The position numbers were made by a program, and so were the translations under genes. Below, in pieces: positions 26,917-36,747 of a stretch of 45,809 bases of DNA. The notes beneath the pieces were generated by a model. The model was not told where the DNA came from, ran no database searches, and saw nothing but the letters and a program-made list of their open reading frames with translations. The DNA lies in assembly GCA_947371915.1 (NCBI GenBank), contig CANBRM010000012.1:1-45809 (forward strand). Direction: 5' to 3'. Source of the stretch: Comamonadaceae bacterium. Lineage in GTDB: Bacteria; Pseudomonadota; Gammaproteobacteria; Burkholderiales; Burkholderiaceae_C. The number at the start of each line of letters is the position of its first letter. Positions within the stretch are counted from its first letter, which is position 1.

Positions 26917-28647
26917 GTAAATATTCTAAAAATAATCAATTTAGAAGTTGGCCAAGTTGGAAGGTGCTTAACGTTTGTATGGGTGGGGATGCTACTGCCT
27001 GTGTGGCTGGGAGCTCAGGCCATGCCTGACCCAACACAAGAGCTTCAACGTCAAGATCGCCAGCGCCAAGAACTACGTCAACGCATTGAAGTACAGCCTT
27101 GGACACCTTCGACGGGGCTGCGTCAAACGCCTCAATACCAGCTTCTACCAGAGGAAACCCCTTGCGTTGTGATCGAACGCATTGAAATCGACGGCAAGTT
27201 GCTTTTTGCTGAACTCCATAACGCGTTGTTAGGGGTTCAAGCAGACGACTCACCTGTAGGTCGATGCTTAGGTCAGCAAGGCATCACTTTGCTTATCCAT
27301 CGCGTGCAAGAAGCTTTGGTAGAGCGTGGCTACATCACAAGTCAAGTGCATGTACCCGAGCAAGATTTGAAATCAGGCGTCCTGACCCTTCAAATTCGGG
27401 AAGGTCGTGTCGCTCAAGTTCGATCTGAAAAAGAGGGTGAGCCGCTGCCCAAGTTGGCATGGGCTTTTGAGTCAGCCGATGTTTTGAATCTGCGTGACAT
27501 CGAGCAGTCATCAGACAACCTTCGCAGACTTCCCAGTTTGCGCCCACGCATTCAAATTCAAGCTGGTCAAGAGCCTGGCACGAGTGATGTGGTGGTCGAT
27601 CTGGATGCACAGCGCCCCTTGCGATTAGGGTTTGTTGTAGATGATGGCGGCAACAAAACCACAAGCCGAATTCAAGGCAATGCCACGCTGAGCTGGGACA
27701 ACCCGTTGGGGCTATCTGACATGGCTTACATCACCAAAGGCCAAGATTTAGGCGATCGAGACAACGGTCCAAGGGGTAGCGCCAACCAAATTCTTCATTA
27801 CAGCGTGCCATGGGGCTATTGGTTGATGGGGGCGACGTGGAGCGATAACAGTTACCACCAAACGGTGTACGGACCCTATGAGTCCTATATCTACAGCGGT
27901 ACATCAAGTCAAAAAGAACTCTCTCTTCAACGGGTTTTGCACCGTGATGGACAAAGCAAAACCACGGCGAGCGTCAAAGGGTTCTTGCGCCAGTCCAATA
28001 ACTACATTGCGGACTTAGAGGTGTTGGTGCAACGCCGCCGCACGGCAGGCTGGGAAGCTGGGCTGCAGCACTTGCATTATTTTCAAGCAGGCACTTTGAA
28101 TGCCCAAATGGCTTACCGTCGCGGCACAGGTGCTTTTGGTGCCCTATCTGCACCAGAACAAGTCACAGGCCAAGGTACGGGGTACATGCAACTGATGACA
28201 GGCTCGATCTATTGGGTCATGCCCTTCAAGCTGGGTGAGCAAGCCTTGCAGTACAGCCATCAATTCCAGTGGCAATGGAGCCAGACAAGACTCACACCAC
28301 AAGATCGATTCTGCATGGGTGGACGCAACACCGTTCGCGGCTTTGATGGTCAACAAACCCTATGCGGTGACCGGGGGCAGTTGTGGCGACAAGAGCTTTC
28401 AACCACGTTACCCAATTGGTCAGCATTGCAAGGTTATGCCGCATTAGATGCGGGGCGCACGAATACACCCGGCCAAGTTGGCTCTTACCAACTCAGCAGC
28501 GTCGCTTTGGGGCTCAAAGGTTTGTTCAAGTGGCAAGACCAGTACCCGCTTCATTTTGATTTTTTTGTTGGCAAACCACTCTCTCGTCCTGACGGCTTTG
28601 CCAGCTCAAGCCAGGTCACAGGCGTGAGCATGCGCGCTGATTTTTAG
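26914..28647 (+). CDS. cdiB: Two-partner secretion transporter CdiB (ShlB/FhaC family)
   Basis: A 577-residue outer-membrane exporter for the CdiA filament. Signal peptide with hydrophobic core around residues 18-34 (cleavage near AQA), a plug-type linker rich in Arg/Gln (QRQDRQRQELRQRI), two POTRA domains (~residues 85-235, starting CVVIERIEIDG), then a 16-strand barrel. The conserved loop 6 motif is present as NTVRGF, and the protein ends in Phe. The start at 26914 lies in a palindrome and has no ribosome-binding site; an internal ATG at 26989 would leave a signal peptide without a charged n-region. cdiA follows after 47 bases: the order is cdiB-cdiA-cdiI as in E. coli, not the cdiA-I-B order of Burkholderia. 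Confidence 0.93.
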   Translation: MVNILKIINLEVGQVGRCLTFVWVGMLLPVWLGAQAMPDPTQELQRQDRQRQELRQRIEVQPWTPSTGLRQTPQYQLLPEETPCVVIERIEIDGKLLFAELHNALLGVQADDSPVGRCLGQQGITLLIHRVQEALVERGYITSQVHVPEQDLKSGVLTLQIREGRVAQVRSEKEGEPLPKLAWAFESADVLNLRDIEQSSDNLRRLPSLRPRIQIQAGQEPGTSDVVVDLDAQRPLRLGFVVDDGGNKTTSRIQGNATLSWDNPLGLSDMAYITKGQDLGDRDNGPRGSANQILHYSVPWGYWLMGATWSDNSYHQTVYGPYESYIYSGTSSQKELSLQRVLHRDGQSKTTASVKGFLRQSNNYIADLEVLVQRRRTAGWEAGLQHLHYFQAGTLNAQMAYRRGTGAFGALSAPEQVTGQGTGYMQLMTGSIYWVMPFKLGEQALQYSHQFQWQWSQTRLTPQDRFCMGGRNTVRGFDGQQTLCGDRGQLWRQELSTTLPNWSALQGYAALDAGRTNTPGQVGSYQLSSVALGLKGLFKWQDQYPLHFDFFVGKPLSRPDGFASSSQVTGVSMRADF

Positions 28648-28694
28648 TTCACAACCCACCCACCATTTTTCCATTCACCCAGGAGAAGAGACAA

Positions 28695-31600
28695 ATGAAC
28701 CGCAACTGTCACCGCATCATCTTCAACGCCCGTAGAGGCCAACTCATGGCTGTCGCCGAAACGGCGCAAAGCGGTGGCAAAAGTGCCTCTGGAGAGAACC
28801 AAGCTTTAGTTGCAGGCACTCAACGTCACACTTGGGCCAGCAAATATCGTTGCACGACGTTGGCAGCGTGGCTAGCGTGTGGGGTTTTGCCGATGGCTTA
28901 CGCACAAGTCATTGCAGACCCTACGGCAGCGGCTAATCAACGCCCCACCGTTTTGAGCGACAGTGCGGGTCGTCCGTTGGTCAACATTCAAACACCCAGC
29001 GCTGCAGGTTTGAGCCGAAACACATACAGGCAGTTCGATGTACCCACCAGTGGCATTGTGCTCAACAACTCTGCCGCGAACCCTTGGTTATCCAACGGGG
29101 TGTTAGCCAAGACCATTCTGAACGAAGTCAACTCTACAAGCCAAAGCTACATCAACGGGGCTATTACCGTCAATGGCGCAGCTGCCCAAGTCATCGTGGC
29201 CAACCCCAATGGCATCACCATAAATGGCGGTAGCTTTGTCAACGCCAGTCGTGCCACACTGACCACTGGCACAGCCCAAGTGAGCAATGGCGCGTTGACA
29301 GGCTTCAACATTCGTGGCGGTGGCGTCACCATCGGTGCAAGTGGTTTTAATAACAGCGCCACACCTTATACAGACATCATGAGCCGCGCTGTTTCTGTGG
29401 TGGGGCAACTGCGCGCACAAAACCTTGGCATCACCACGGGTCTTCAAACAGTGGCTTATGACACGGGCCTCATCAGCAACCAAGACACCAACATCTACGC
29501 CGCAGGTGCATTGACCATCGACACAGCGGCCTTAGGTGGCATGTATGCCAACAACATCAATATTCTGGCGACCGAAGCAGGCTTAGGGGTACGGAACCTT
29601 GGCACTTGGCAGGCTACTGGTGGCCAAATCGTGGTCACTTCCGATGGCTTGCTACAAAACTTAGGCACAGTGTCTGCGGGTGTAACTAGTCTTGCCACAG
29701 TCACTGGCAATATCGAGAACGCAGGTTCTGTTCAAGGGACTCAAGCCGTTGTCACATCTTCAGGTGGAGATACACGTCTATTTGGGGCCGGTCTGAAACA
29801 AACCGCAGGCAGCGCCGTGGTCATTAGCGCCAAGGGCGCGGTCAATCTTTACAACAACGCCACTTATGGAGCCGCACAAGTCGCCAGCACTGCGACTGGT
29901 GGGCAGGTCAGCATCAGCGCTGGTCAAAACATTAACCTCAGCGCAGGCACCTCTGTAGCAGCCAGCGGTGATGTGCAACTGAGCAGTGATGCCATGGTGG
30001 TGGCCAGCAGTGCCAGTGTCACCTCTAGTACGGGCAACGTCACAGCCTTGGCAGGCACAGGAATTGGGTTATCCAACAGCACGATCACGGGCCAGCAAGT
30101 TCATCTAGAAACTGGGGCTGCTTTTAAAGACACAGCGGCCTCTTTGGTGGTTACTGGCGGCAATGTGCGTGGTCAAACACAAACCACACTTTTAGCGACT
30201 GACAGTATTCAAATCTCCAGCGCGGGCAGTACAGCGGTCAGCGGCGGTGGCAATGTCCACATTCAAGCAACCAAAGCGGTAGACATCACCGCAGGCAGCA
30301 CCGTCACAGCGGGGCAGCATATGAGCGTAATGGCAGGGACTGCACTGACACTGCAAGCCGCCAGCGGAACCACAACCACCAACGGACAAAAAGTCACCCT
30401 CAATGCGGGCGGCAACATGCTGGTATCAGGTAACACTGTCACAGCGACAGGTGCGAACTTGAGTGCAGGCCAAGACTTGGACGTTGAAGCCAATGATGGC
30501 AATGCCAATCTGAATGCGCTCTACAACGCAGGAGGTACAAGCGTAGACAAGATCAGCCTGAGCGCAGGCAAAGACCTTAACGTTTCAGTCTTCAAAGGCA
30601 GCCTGTACGCCAATGGTCTGCAAGCGACTGGACAAAACATCGCACTCATGAGCAATGGCACCACCAGTGTTGCCAACGCCACCGTCAAAAACGGGAGCAA
30701 CACACAAGCCGTGGCCAGTACCCTCACCGCTCGCGATGACTTGGTAGTAGGCAGCATCAACACCACAGCAGGGGCCAGCAGCCAAGTGCAATTGGTAGAT
30801 GCCAACTTGAATGCAGGTGGACAGGCCAAAGTGCTCTCCAATGGCGTCGCCCTCATCACATCGGTGACGGATACGGTCAATGGCGTGAGCACACCTGCTC
30901 GCAGCAGCATCACAGCAGGTAGCGTTGCGATTCAAGGCGGGACTGTACAAACAGATGCCGCAGACATTCGCACCAATGGTGACAAGAGCACGACCGCCAA
31001 ATCGGGAGATATTGTTATCTCTGCTACCACGGGCTCCGCGTTGTTTAACACCTATGCAGGCTATCGAACCCAGCTTAACAGCACAGGAAACATTGCACTC
31101 TATGCCAACACCAACCTCACACACTGGTATACCCAAGCCAATGCAGGTGGAGGTTTATCTAGTACCAGCGCCACAGGGCAGATTAACGGCACCGGAGCCA
31201 ACCTAGTCGCCAAAGACGTACTCAGTTTTGCCAGTAAAGGTGCACAAACGCACACCAGTGGTTTTTATAGCGGCGGGGCTGCCTCGGTCTATAACCAAAC
31301 AGGCAATTTGGCACTCAACAGCACTCGGGTTCAAGCAGTTGGCACCACAACCACAGGTATGAGTTCCGTTAGCGGCCAGACCAGCATTGAGTCAGGCGGA
31401 ACATTGGGCATTGACGCAGCCAGTGTGCTGGTGGGCACCACCGACCTGTCCATCATCCAAGGCCAAGGCGACATCACCATCAACCCCACCAACGCCGCGC
31501 GAGGCACCTTGGCTTGGAGCCAAATTGGCGTAAACCGTAACCTGACCTTGGCCACCCGCAATGGCAACGTGAATTTCACAGGCAGTGCAGGCACCAATGG

Positions 31601-34600
31601 TGCAGGCAGCTCCAGCAATGTGGGCTTGTACGTCAAAGGCGATTTCAACTTGGTGGGCAACAGCGTCAACCTGCAAGGCACACGCTTGCAAACTGGTGGT
31701 GCCCTGAATATCACCGCCACCAGTGGCGACCTGACGACCCGCGCCTTGCAGGTTGACCAAACAGCAGCAGGCTACACCAACACCTATTGGGACTACGTGC
31801 AACTGGTAGGCGGCACAGGCGTGAACGTGCGTGCCGCAGGCAACATTGCCATGGACAGCGTGTACGCACAAAGCAATGGCAGTGTAAATATTCAGTCTGG
31901 GGGCAACACCACCATCGCAGGTAACTATGCTCACTACACCGTCAACGACCAGCCTAGCGGCGGTTGGTACAGAGATGAGCGCTATCTGTGGCGTAGCGTC
32001 ATCAACGGCAACACGGGGGTCAACATCGGAGCCATGGGCGGCACACTCACCCTGAGTGCCGCAGACGTTACAGCCACCAACGGCAAAGCCACCTTGCAAG
32101 CTCTTGGAGCGGTCAACATGCAAGCCGCGCAAGAATACCGACTGCATGAGATGAGCCAAAGCGGCTCAGATACCAGTTGCTTCCTTTGGGTCGCTTGTTC
32201 CACAACCAGCTGGACAAATTACTACCACAACGAATACCTGCTGAACAAGCCGATCAACGTCACCGCCCAAGACATCGAGGTCAAAGCAGGCAACACCTTG
32301 AGCACCTACGGCACCAAATTCAACGCCAGCCGCAACTTGGTGCTGACGGCAGGCGACGGCATCAGCTACTTCGCTGTCACAGATCAAAAGAAGGAAACCG
32401 CCAAGCGCAATGAGCGCACGGGTTGGGGCATCGGCGGCCTGTTCAGCATCAACGTGGGCAGTGGTTCTTACTCCAACAGCTTGTTCCAACTCAGTGGACA
32501 GCCCACCACGCTGCAAAGCCAAGGCGACATCCTGTCCAACTCAGGTGGTGACCAACTCTTGCAAGGCACCAAGGTGAGCTATGGCGGCAGTGCCGCCTTC
32601 AACGGCGGCGTAGGAGAAAAAGCCCGCGCTGATGCCCGCATCATTTTGGAAGGCATCAAAAACACCACCACGCAAACGCGCACCAGCGAAGCCAACTACG
32701 TTGTTTGGCAAAAGATGGTGAACCAAGGCAGCACCGCAGAGACCTTGGCAATGCCCAGTTTTACAGGGCCAAACAAACCCGTGTTCAGCGCCCCCGGGGG
32801 CCTGACGGTTCAGATACCTGATGGCAACTTCAAGAGCCAGATTCAAACCTTGAGCACCCAACCGGGCATGAGCTACTTGAACGACCTAGCTGCACGCAAG
32901 GATGTGAACTGGCAGCCTGTGAAGTTGGCCTATGACACGTGGAACTACCAGCAATCGGGGCTGACTCCTGCGGGGGCAGCATTGGTAGCCGTGGCCGTGA
33001 CGTGGGCCATGGGGCCAGGCGGCGCAGGCGTGATTGGCAACGCCACCACCACAGCGGGGATGATGGGTAACGCAGCACTGGCGAGCTTGGCCAGTCAAGC
33101 GGCCATTAGCTTCATCAACAACAAGGGCGACATTGGCAAGACCCTTAAAGAGATGGGCAACAGCCAAACCGTCAAAGCCACGATTGCTGCGGCGCTAACG
33201 GCTGGGGTGTTGGATAAGCTCGGCACGACTGCCACCATGAAAGACCTGTCAGGCCAGACCGGGTTCTCGGAAAAGTTGACCTACAACCTCATCAACGCCA
33301 CAGGGCGGGCATTGACCAACACAGCCATCAATGGTGGCAACTTGGAAGATGCCTTGAAGCAATCCCTCATAGGCGGCATTGTGGATACGGCGCATGGGCA
33401 GGTGGCCAGCATCATCAAGGTGAATCTTGAATCCGATTACCTGGCTCACAAACTGGCACATGCCCTGGCTGGATGCGTGGCCGGTGCAGCAGCAGGCGGC
33501 GCGTGCAAAGACGGGGCGATTGGTGGCGCTGTCGGTGAAATCGTGGCAGAGATGTTCAAGGGTCAAAAGCCCGGTGTTTATGCGAGTACCGCAGAAATTG
33601 ATGCTTATAACGCCAAGGTTCTCGCCTACAGCAAACTCGTTTCTGGGGCAGTCGCTGCTTATGCAGGTGGCAACGCTCAAACGGCCATCACCACAGCGGA
33701 AACAGCTGTTAGAAACAACTTCCTAACGTTTGATGAAAATCAGCTGCGCAAACAGGCTGCACAAGCCTGTAAAACTGGCAACGCTCAAGCATGCGCTGAT
33801 GAAAAGCGTTGGGATTTGCTAGACACAAATCGAGACGAGAAAGTTCGTCAGGTCTGCACCAGCGGCCCTGCCAGTCAAGAGTGTTCCGACTGGCGAAACT
33901 TCGCCATCCTGGCTCGCAACGGCTACAGCGGAAAAACCTACGGGCGTGATGCTGTGCTAGACATGATGAAAAATGGCCGATATTCAGATGCACAGGAGCT
34001 GCAAAGCATCCAACGTTTGCTCAGCAGCACCCCCTACGCTTACGGCAAAGATATTACCCTGCCACCCCATTTGAAGTCACTGGTCAGCATCGTGGCTGAC
34101 CTGACTCCCATTGTTGGAGATGTCAAGGCGTTCTACGAGGCCAAAGACCCGTTTGATTACACCTTGGCTGTCGTTGGGGCATTAGGCCCAGCGGGTGATG
34201 CTGCGGCGGCAGCCATTCGTGCCGCTAAAGCAGCACACCAGGCCGGAAACGTTGCGGAGGTTGCAACCCAACTCAATAAGGCTGAACAAATCGCACAGAA
34301 TGCCATCAACGGCAAAGCGTTTGAAAGCAGTGGTTTGCAGGCCATGGGCCTAGACAAAAACAAAGAACGCGTCACTGCGGTGAGTAGAAACGGTGAATCC
34401 ATCACAATCGTGCCTGACGCAACGCTCGGTGGAATCAAAGGAACTTACGTTGAATTCAAGAACGTCATCAACATCACGGACTCTTCACAGTTCCGTGGCT
34501 ATGCAGCGTCAGGGCAGCCGATTATTTTGGTGGTGAGTTCGAGGACTCAGACGATTTCCGGCACGGTCCAGGAGATGGTTAAGGTGTCGGGTGGCGAAAT

Positions 34601-34646
34601 TCGAGTATTCAATCCGACAACTGGCGCGTGGTCTAAATGGCTGTAA
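28695..34646 (+). CDS. cdiA: CdiA-type haemagglutinin-repeat toxin of contact-dependent inhibition
   Basis: A 1983-residue effector. Extended signal peptide (ESPR) opening MNRNCHRIIFNARRGQL with cleavage after AYA at residue 70. The TPS secretion domain follows, with the hallmark ANPNGI near residue 175. Next come long filamentous-haemagglutinin repeats (Ser/Thr/Asn/Gly-rich beta-helix) to ~1450, then the pre-toxin region with DUF637 (~1480-1580) and a hydrophobic LAHALAGCVAGAAAGG stretch. VRNNFL (1672-1677) stands where VENN normally marks the toxin boundary. The remaining ~308 residues form the toxin: a helical TPIVGDVKAFYEAKDPFDY block, then a domain with Pro1907-Asp1908 and Glu1920-x-Lys1922, a PD-(D/E)xK nuclease signature. 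The ribosome-binding site AGGAG is strong. The last 10 bases overlap the immunity gene. Confidence 0.93.
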   Translation: MNRNCHRIIFNARRGQLMAVAETAQSGGKSASGENQALVAGTQRHTWASKYRCTTLAAWLACGVLPMAYAQVIADPTAAANQRPTVLSDSAGRPLVNIQTPSAAGLSRNTYRQFDVPTSGIVLNNSAANPWLSNGVLAKTILNEVNSTSQSYINGAITVNGAAAQVIVANPNGITINGGSFVNASRATLTTGTAQVSNGALTGFNIRGGGVTIGASGFNNSATPYTDIMSRAVSVVGQLRAQNLGITTGLQTVAYDTGLISNQDTNIYAAGALTIDTAALGGMYANNINILATEAGLGVRNLGTWQATGGQIVVTSDGLLQNLGTVSAGVTSLATVTGNIENAGSVQGTQAVVTSSGGDTRLFGAGLKQTAGSAVVISAKGAVNLYNNATYGAAQVASTATGGQVSISAGQNINLSAGTSVAASGDVQLSSDAMVVASSASVTSSTGNVTALAGTGIGLSNSTITGQQVHLETGAAFKDTAASLVVTGGNVRGQTQTTLLATDSIQISSAGSTAVSGGGNVHIQATKAVDITAGSTVTAGQHMSVMAGTALTLQAASGTTTTNGQKVTLNAGGNMLVSGNTVTATGANLSAGQDLDVEANDGNANLNALYNAGGTSVDKISLSAGKDLNVSVFKGSLYANGLQATGQNIALMSNGTTSVANATVKNGSNTQAVASTLTARDDLVVGSINTTAGASSQVQLVDANLNAGGQAKVLSNGVALITSVTDTVNGVSTPARSSITAGSVAIQGGTVQTDAADIRTNGDKSTTAKSGDIVISATTGSALFNTYAGYRTQLNSTGNIALYANTNLTHWYTQANAGGGLSSTSATGQINGTGANLVAKDVLSFASKGAQTHTSGFYSGGAASVYNQTGNLALNSTRVQAVGTTTTGMSSVSGQTSIESGGTLGIDAASVLVGTTDLSIIQGQGDITINPTNAARGTLAWSQIGVNRNLTLATRNGNVNFTGSAGTNGAGSSSNVGLYVKGDFNLVGNSVNLQGTRLQTGGALNITATSGDLTTRALQVDQTAAGYTNTYWDYVQLVGGTGVNVRAAGNIAMDSVYAQSNGSVNIQSGGNTTIAGNYAHYTVNDQPSGGWYRDERYLWRSVINGNTGVNIGAMGGTLTLSAADVTATNGKATLQALGAVNMQAAQEYRLHEMSQSGSDTSCFLWVACSTTSWTNYYHNEYLLNKPINVTAQDIEVKAGNTLSTYGTKFNASRNLVLTAGDGISYFAVTDQKKETAKRNERTGWGIGGLFSINVGSGSYSNSLFQLSGQPTTLQSQGDILSNSGGDQLLQGTKVSYGGSAAFNGGVGEKARADARIILEGIKNTTTQTRTSEANYVVWQKMVNQGSTAETLAMPSFTGPNKPVFSAPGGLTVQIPDGNFKSQIQTLSTQPGMSYLNDLAARKDVNWQPVKLAYDTWNYQQSGLTPAGAALVAVAVTWAMGPGGAGVIGNATTTAGMMGNAALASLASQAAISFINNKGDIGKTLKEMGNSQTVKATIAAALTAGVLDKLGTTATMKDLSGQTGFSEKLTYNLINATGRALTNTAINGGNLEDALKQSLIGGIVDTAHGQVASIIKVNLESDYLAHKLAHALAGCVAGAAAGGACKDGAIGGAVGEIVAEMFKGQKPGVYASTAEIDAYNAKVLAYSKLVSGAVAAYAGGNAQTAITTAETAVRNNFLTFDENQLRKQAAQACKTGNAQACADEKRWDLLDTNRDEKVRQVCTSGPASQECSDWRNFAILARNGYSGKTYGRDAVLDMMKNGRYSDAQELQSIQRLLSSTPYAYGKDITLPPHLKSLVSIVADLTPIVGDVKAFYEAKDPFDYTLAVVGALGPAGDAAAAAIRAAKAAHQAGNVAEVATQLNKAEQIAQNAINGKAFESSGLQAMGLDKNKERVTAVSRNGESITIVPDATLGGIKGTYVEFKNVINITDSSQFRGYAASGQPIILVVSSRTQTISGTVQEMVKVSGGEIRVFNPTTGAWSKWL
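32303..32726 (+). repeat. Direct repeat B, copy 1 (within cdiA)
   Basis: This 424-base part of the cdiA stalk recurs colinearly, without gaps, at 37860-38283. It overlaps the start of direct repeat A. The two copies differ by scattered, mostly synonymous substitutions. Confidence 0.9.
32550..33724 (+). repeat. Direct repeat A, copy 1 (pre-toxin region of cdiA)
   Basis: A 1175-base block encoding the stalk end, DUF637 and pre-toxin part of CdiA up to the VRNNFL boundary. It recurs at 35575-36747 with a few codon changes, one 3-base difference (around 33404-33430) and a one-base insertion. Similarity stops sharply after the NNFL codons, where the two toxins diverge. Confidence 0.93.
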
Positions 34647-35548
34647 ATATGAAATTCAAACAAATAGTATCTATTGAAACGTTAAGTCGGAAAACAATGC
34701 TCAAACCATTGGATTTTTTCCATCGAATTGAGCTGCATGAAAAAACTCTGCCTGAAATGCGACCGATGAAGTGGGGCTGGTGGGAGCCTCTTACTCATGC
34801 ATGGGACGTGAGTGACATGAACGCCTTCATTCCACCTGATCGAGGTGGGAATGCTGACATGGTGGCCTGGAACCGAACCGGCAAGAACAAATCATTTGGC
34901 ATGTTCGGCGTCAATATTCTTCCAAAAGCAGATTCGCCAAGATATCACGCAACCGAGACAATACATTGTGAATTGGAGCGATTATCACTAGACGCTTTGA
35001 TTCGATACATTTCGGTATCGGCTGTTGAGTTAGATTGCGATATTTGCTTCATTCACCATATTAGCGACGAAGAGGCTCCGATTAGACAAATAGAAGCTCG
35101 TTATGAGGGTGTTCCTTTGAGTAGATACCGAGATGGCTCGGAGAAAAAATTGTCGATTTCTGCCCGCACCCTGCCGTATTGGCTCCCAAGTCTTCCATGG
35201 GGTATTGTCTTCGGCGATGCCTATGTACGGATGTTCGGCATGGAGTGCTTACTATCGGCACCAGCGTTCAAAGTAGAAAAATTGAGTGATTCAGCGGTTT
35301 ATATCCAACTCACACCTAACCTCTCTGATTTAGAGAGCGACTACGCCAGCTTCCACGCGGTGCGACTACAGGTTCAGGCCCATCTAGGGAATGCAGCATT
35401 CTTTGATGCAGCCCGTGCATATCCTCTGCGCGGCCCTATGGGGGAAATGTCCAGCGCTGAATTTATGAAAGCACTAGCTGATTTCCGTTGTCCTCCACCA
35501 GGCACCAACGGATTTAAGGTTCCAGAGTTTCATTTCATCGAAGACTGA
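34637..35548 (+). CDS. cdiI: Candidate CDI immunity protein for the resident toxin
   Basis: A 303-residue protein with no signal peptide, no membrane helix and no family I can name. It starts 10 bases before the end of cdiA (ATG at 34637; ATG at 34649 is an alternative), the usual overlap of a toxin/immunity pair. It is Trp- and aromatic-rich (MKWGWWEPLTHAW, LPYWLPSLPWG) and ends in a charged PEFHFIED tail. Its first 500 bases are more AT-rich than cdiA, as is common for cargo exchanged between strains. By position it should bind and neutralise the CdiA C-terminal toxin in the cytoplasm. It is larger than most CdiI proteins (usually 80-180), so a second function or a non-CDI identity remains possible. 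Confidence 0.65.
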   Translation: MAVNMKFKQIVSIETLSRKTMLKPLDFFHRIELHEKTLPEMRPMKWGWWEPLTHAWDVSDMNAFIPPDRGGNADMVAWNRTGKNKSFGMFGVNILPKADSPRYHATETIHCELERLSLDALIRYISVSAVELDCDICFIHHISDEEAPIRQIEARYEGVPLSRYRDGSEKKLSISARTLPYWLPSLPWGIVFGDAYVRMFGMECLLSAPAFKVEKLSDSAVYIQLTPNLSDLESDYASFHAVRLQVQAHLGNAAFFDAARAYPLRGPMGEMSSAEFMKALADFRCPPPGTNGFKVPEFHFIED

Positions 35549-35550
35549 CG

Positions 35551-36243
35551 TTGCGATCCTCCGTTGCCATCCGTGACCAACTGCTACAAGGCACCAAAGT
35601 GAGCTACGGCGGCACAGCCGCCTTCAACACCAGCGTGGGTGACAAAGCCCGCGCTGATGCCCGCATCATTTTGGAAGGCATCAAAAACACCACCACGCAA
35701 ACGCGCACCAGTGAAGCCAACTACGTTGTTTGGCAAAAAATGGTGAACCAAGGCAGCACAGCGGAGACCTTGGTGATGCCGAGTTTTACGGGGCCTAACA
35801 AACCCGTGTTCAGTGCCCCCGGTGGCCTGACGGTTCAGATTCCTGATGGCAACTTCAAGAGCCAAATTCAGACCCTGAGCACCCAACCGGGCATGAGTTA
35901 CTTGAACGACTTAGCGGCCCGCAAGGATGTGAACTGGCAGCCTGTGAAGCTGGCCTATGACACGTGGAACTACCAGCAATCGGGTTTGACACCGGCGGGG
36001 ACGGCCTTGGTCGCCGTGGCCGTGACGTGGGCCATGGGGCCAGGTGGTGCAGGCGTGATTGGCAACGCCACCACCACAGCGGGGATGATGAGTAATGCGG
36101 CACTGGCGAGCTTGGCCAGCCAAGCGGCCATCAGCTTCATCAACAACAAGGGGGGACATTGGCAAGACCCTCAAAGAGATGGGCAACAGCCAAACCGTCA
36201 AGGCCACCATTGCAACGGCGCTAACGGCGGGGGTGTTGGATAA
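35551..36243 (+). pseudogene. 5' part of orphan cdiA-CT cassette, frameshifted
   Basis: This frame encodes the same stalk/pre-toxin sequence as CdiA residues ~1286-1476 (GTKVSYGGTAAFN onward to AAISFINNKG). It has no signal peptide, TPS domain or ribosome-binding site and only ~25 bases separate it from the immunity gene. At 36150-36155 a run of six G replaces the GGGCG of the intact cdiA copy, adding one base; from there the frame reads unrelated residues and stops at 36243. The true continuation is in the next frame (see 36095-37582). It is best viewed as donor sequence for recombination rather than an expressed protein. Confidence 0.82.
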
Positions 36244-36747
36244 GCTCGGCACGACTGCCACCATGAAAGACCTGTCAGGCCAGACCGGGTTCTCGGAAAA
36301 GTTGACCTACAACCTCATCAACGCCACAGGCCGAGCACTCACAAACACCGCCATCAACGGCGGCAATCTGGAAGATGCCTTGAAGCAAGCGCTCATCGGC
36401 GGCATTGTGGATACGGCGCATGGACAGGTGGCCGGAAAAATTGCGGGCATCCAAACTGACTACTTGGCACACAAATTGGCCCATGCTTTGGCCGGATGTG
36501 TGGCTGGTGCAGCTGCAGGTGGGGCTTGTAAGGACGGCGCGATTGGTGGCGCTGTTGGAGAAATTGTTGCGGAGATGTTTGATAAACAGCGCCCCGGCAT
36601 GTTTGCAAGCGCGGCAGAAAAGCAGGCCTTCAACGCCAAGGTGCTGGGCTACAGCAAACTTGTTGCAGGGGCAGTCAGCGCCTACGCAGGCGGGAACGCA
36701 CAAACTGCTATCACTACAGCCGAGACAGCAGTTGCAAACAACTTCCT
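35575..36747 (+). repeat. Direct repeat A, copy 2 (orphan cassette)
   Basis: A near-copy of 32550-33724. It begins abruptly 26 bases after the immunity gene stop and ends at the NNFL toxin boundary. It contains the extra G of the G6 tract at 36150-36155 that breaks the reading frame. Confidence 0.93.

Noticed and set aside
28695-33700. Repetitive cdiA sequence as a CRISPR array or satellite
   Set aside because: The repeats are degenerate protein-level haemagglutinin repeats in one long open frame, not identical spaced DNA repeats.
34637-35548. Reading this gene as part of the cdiA toxin by frameshift
   Set aside because: cdiA ends at its own stop after a complete toxin domain, and the overlap of 10 bases is typical of a separate immunity gene.
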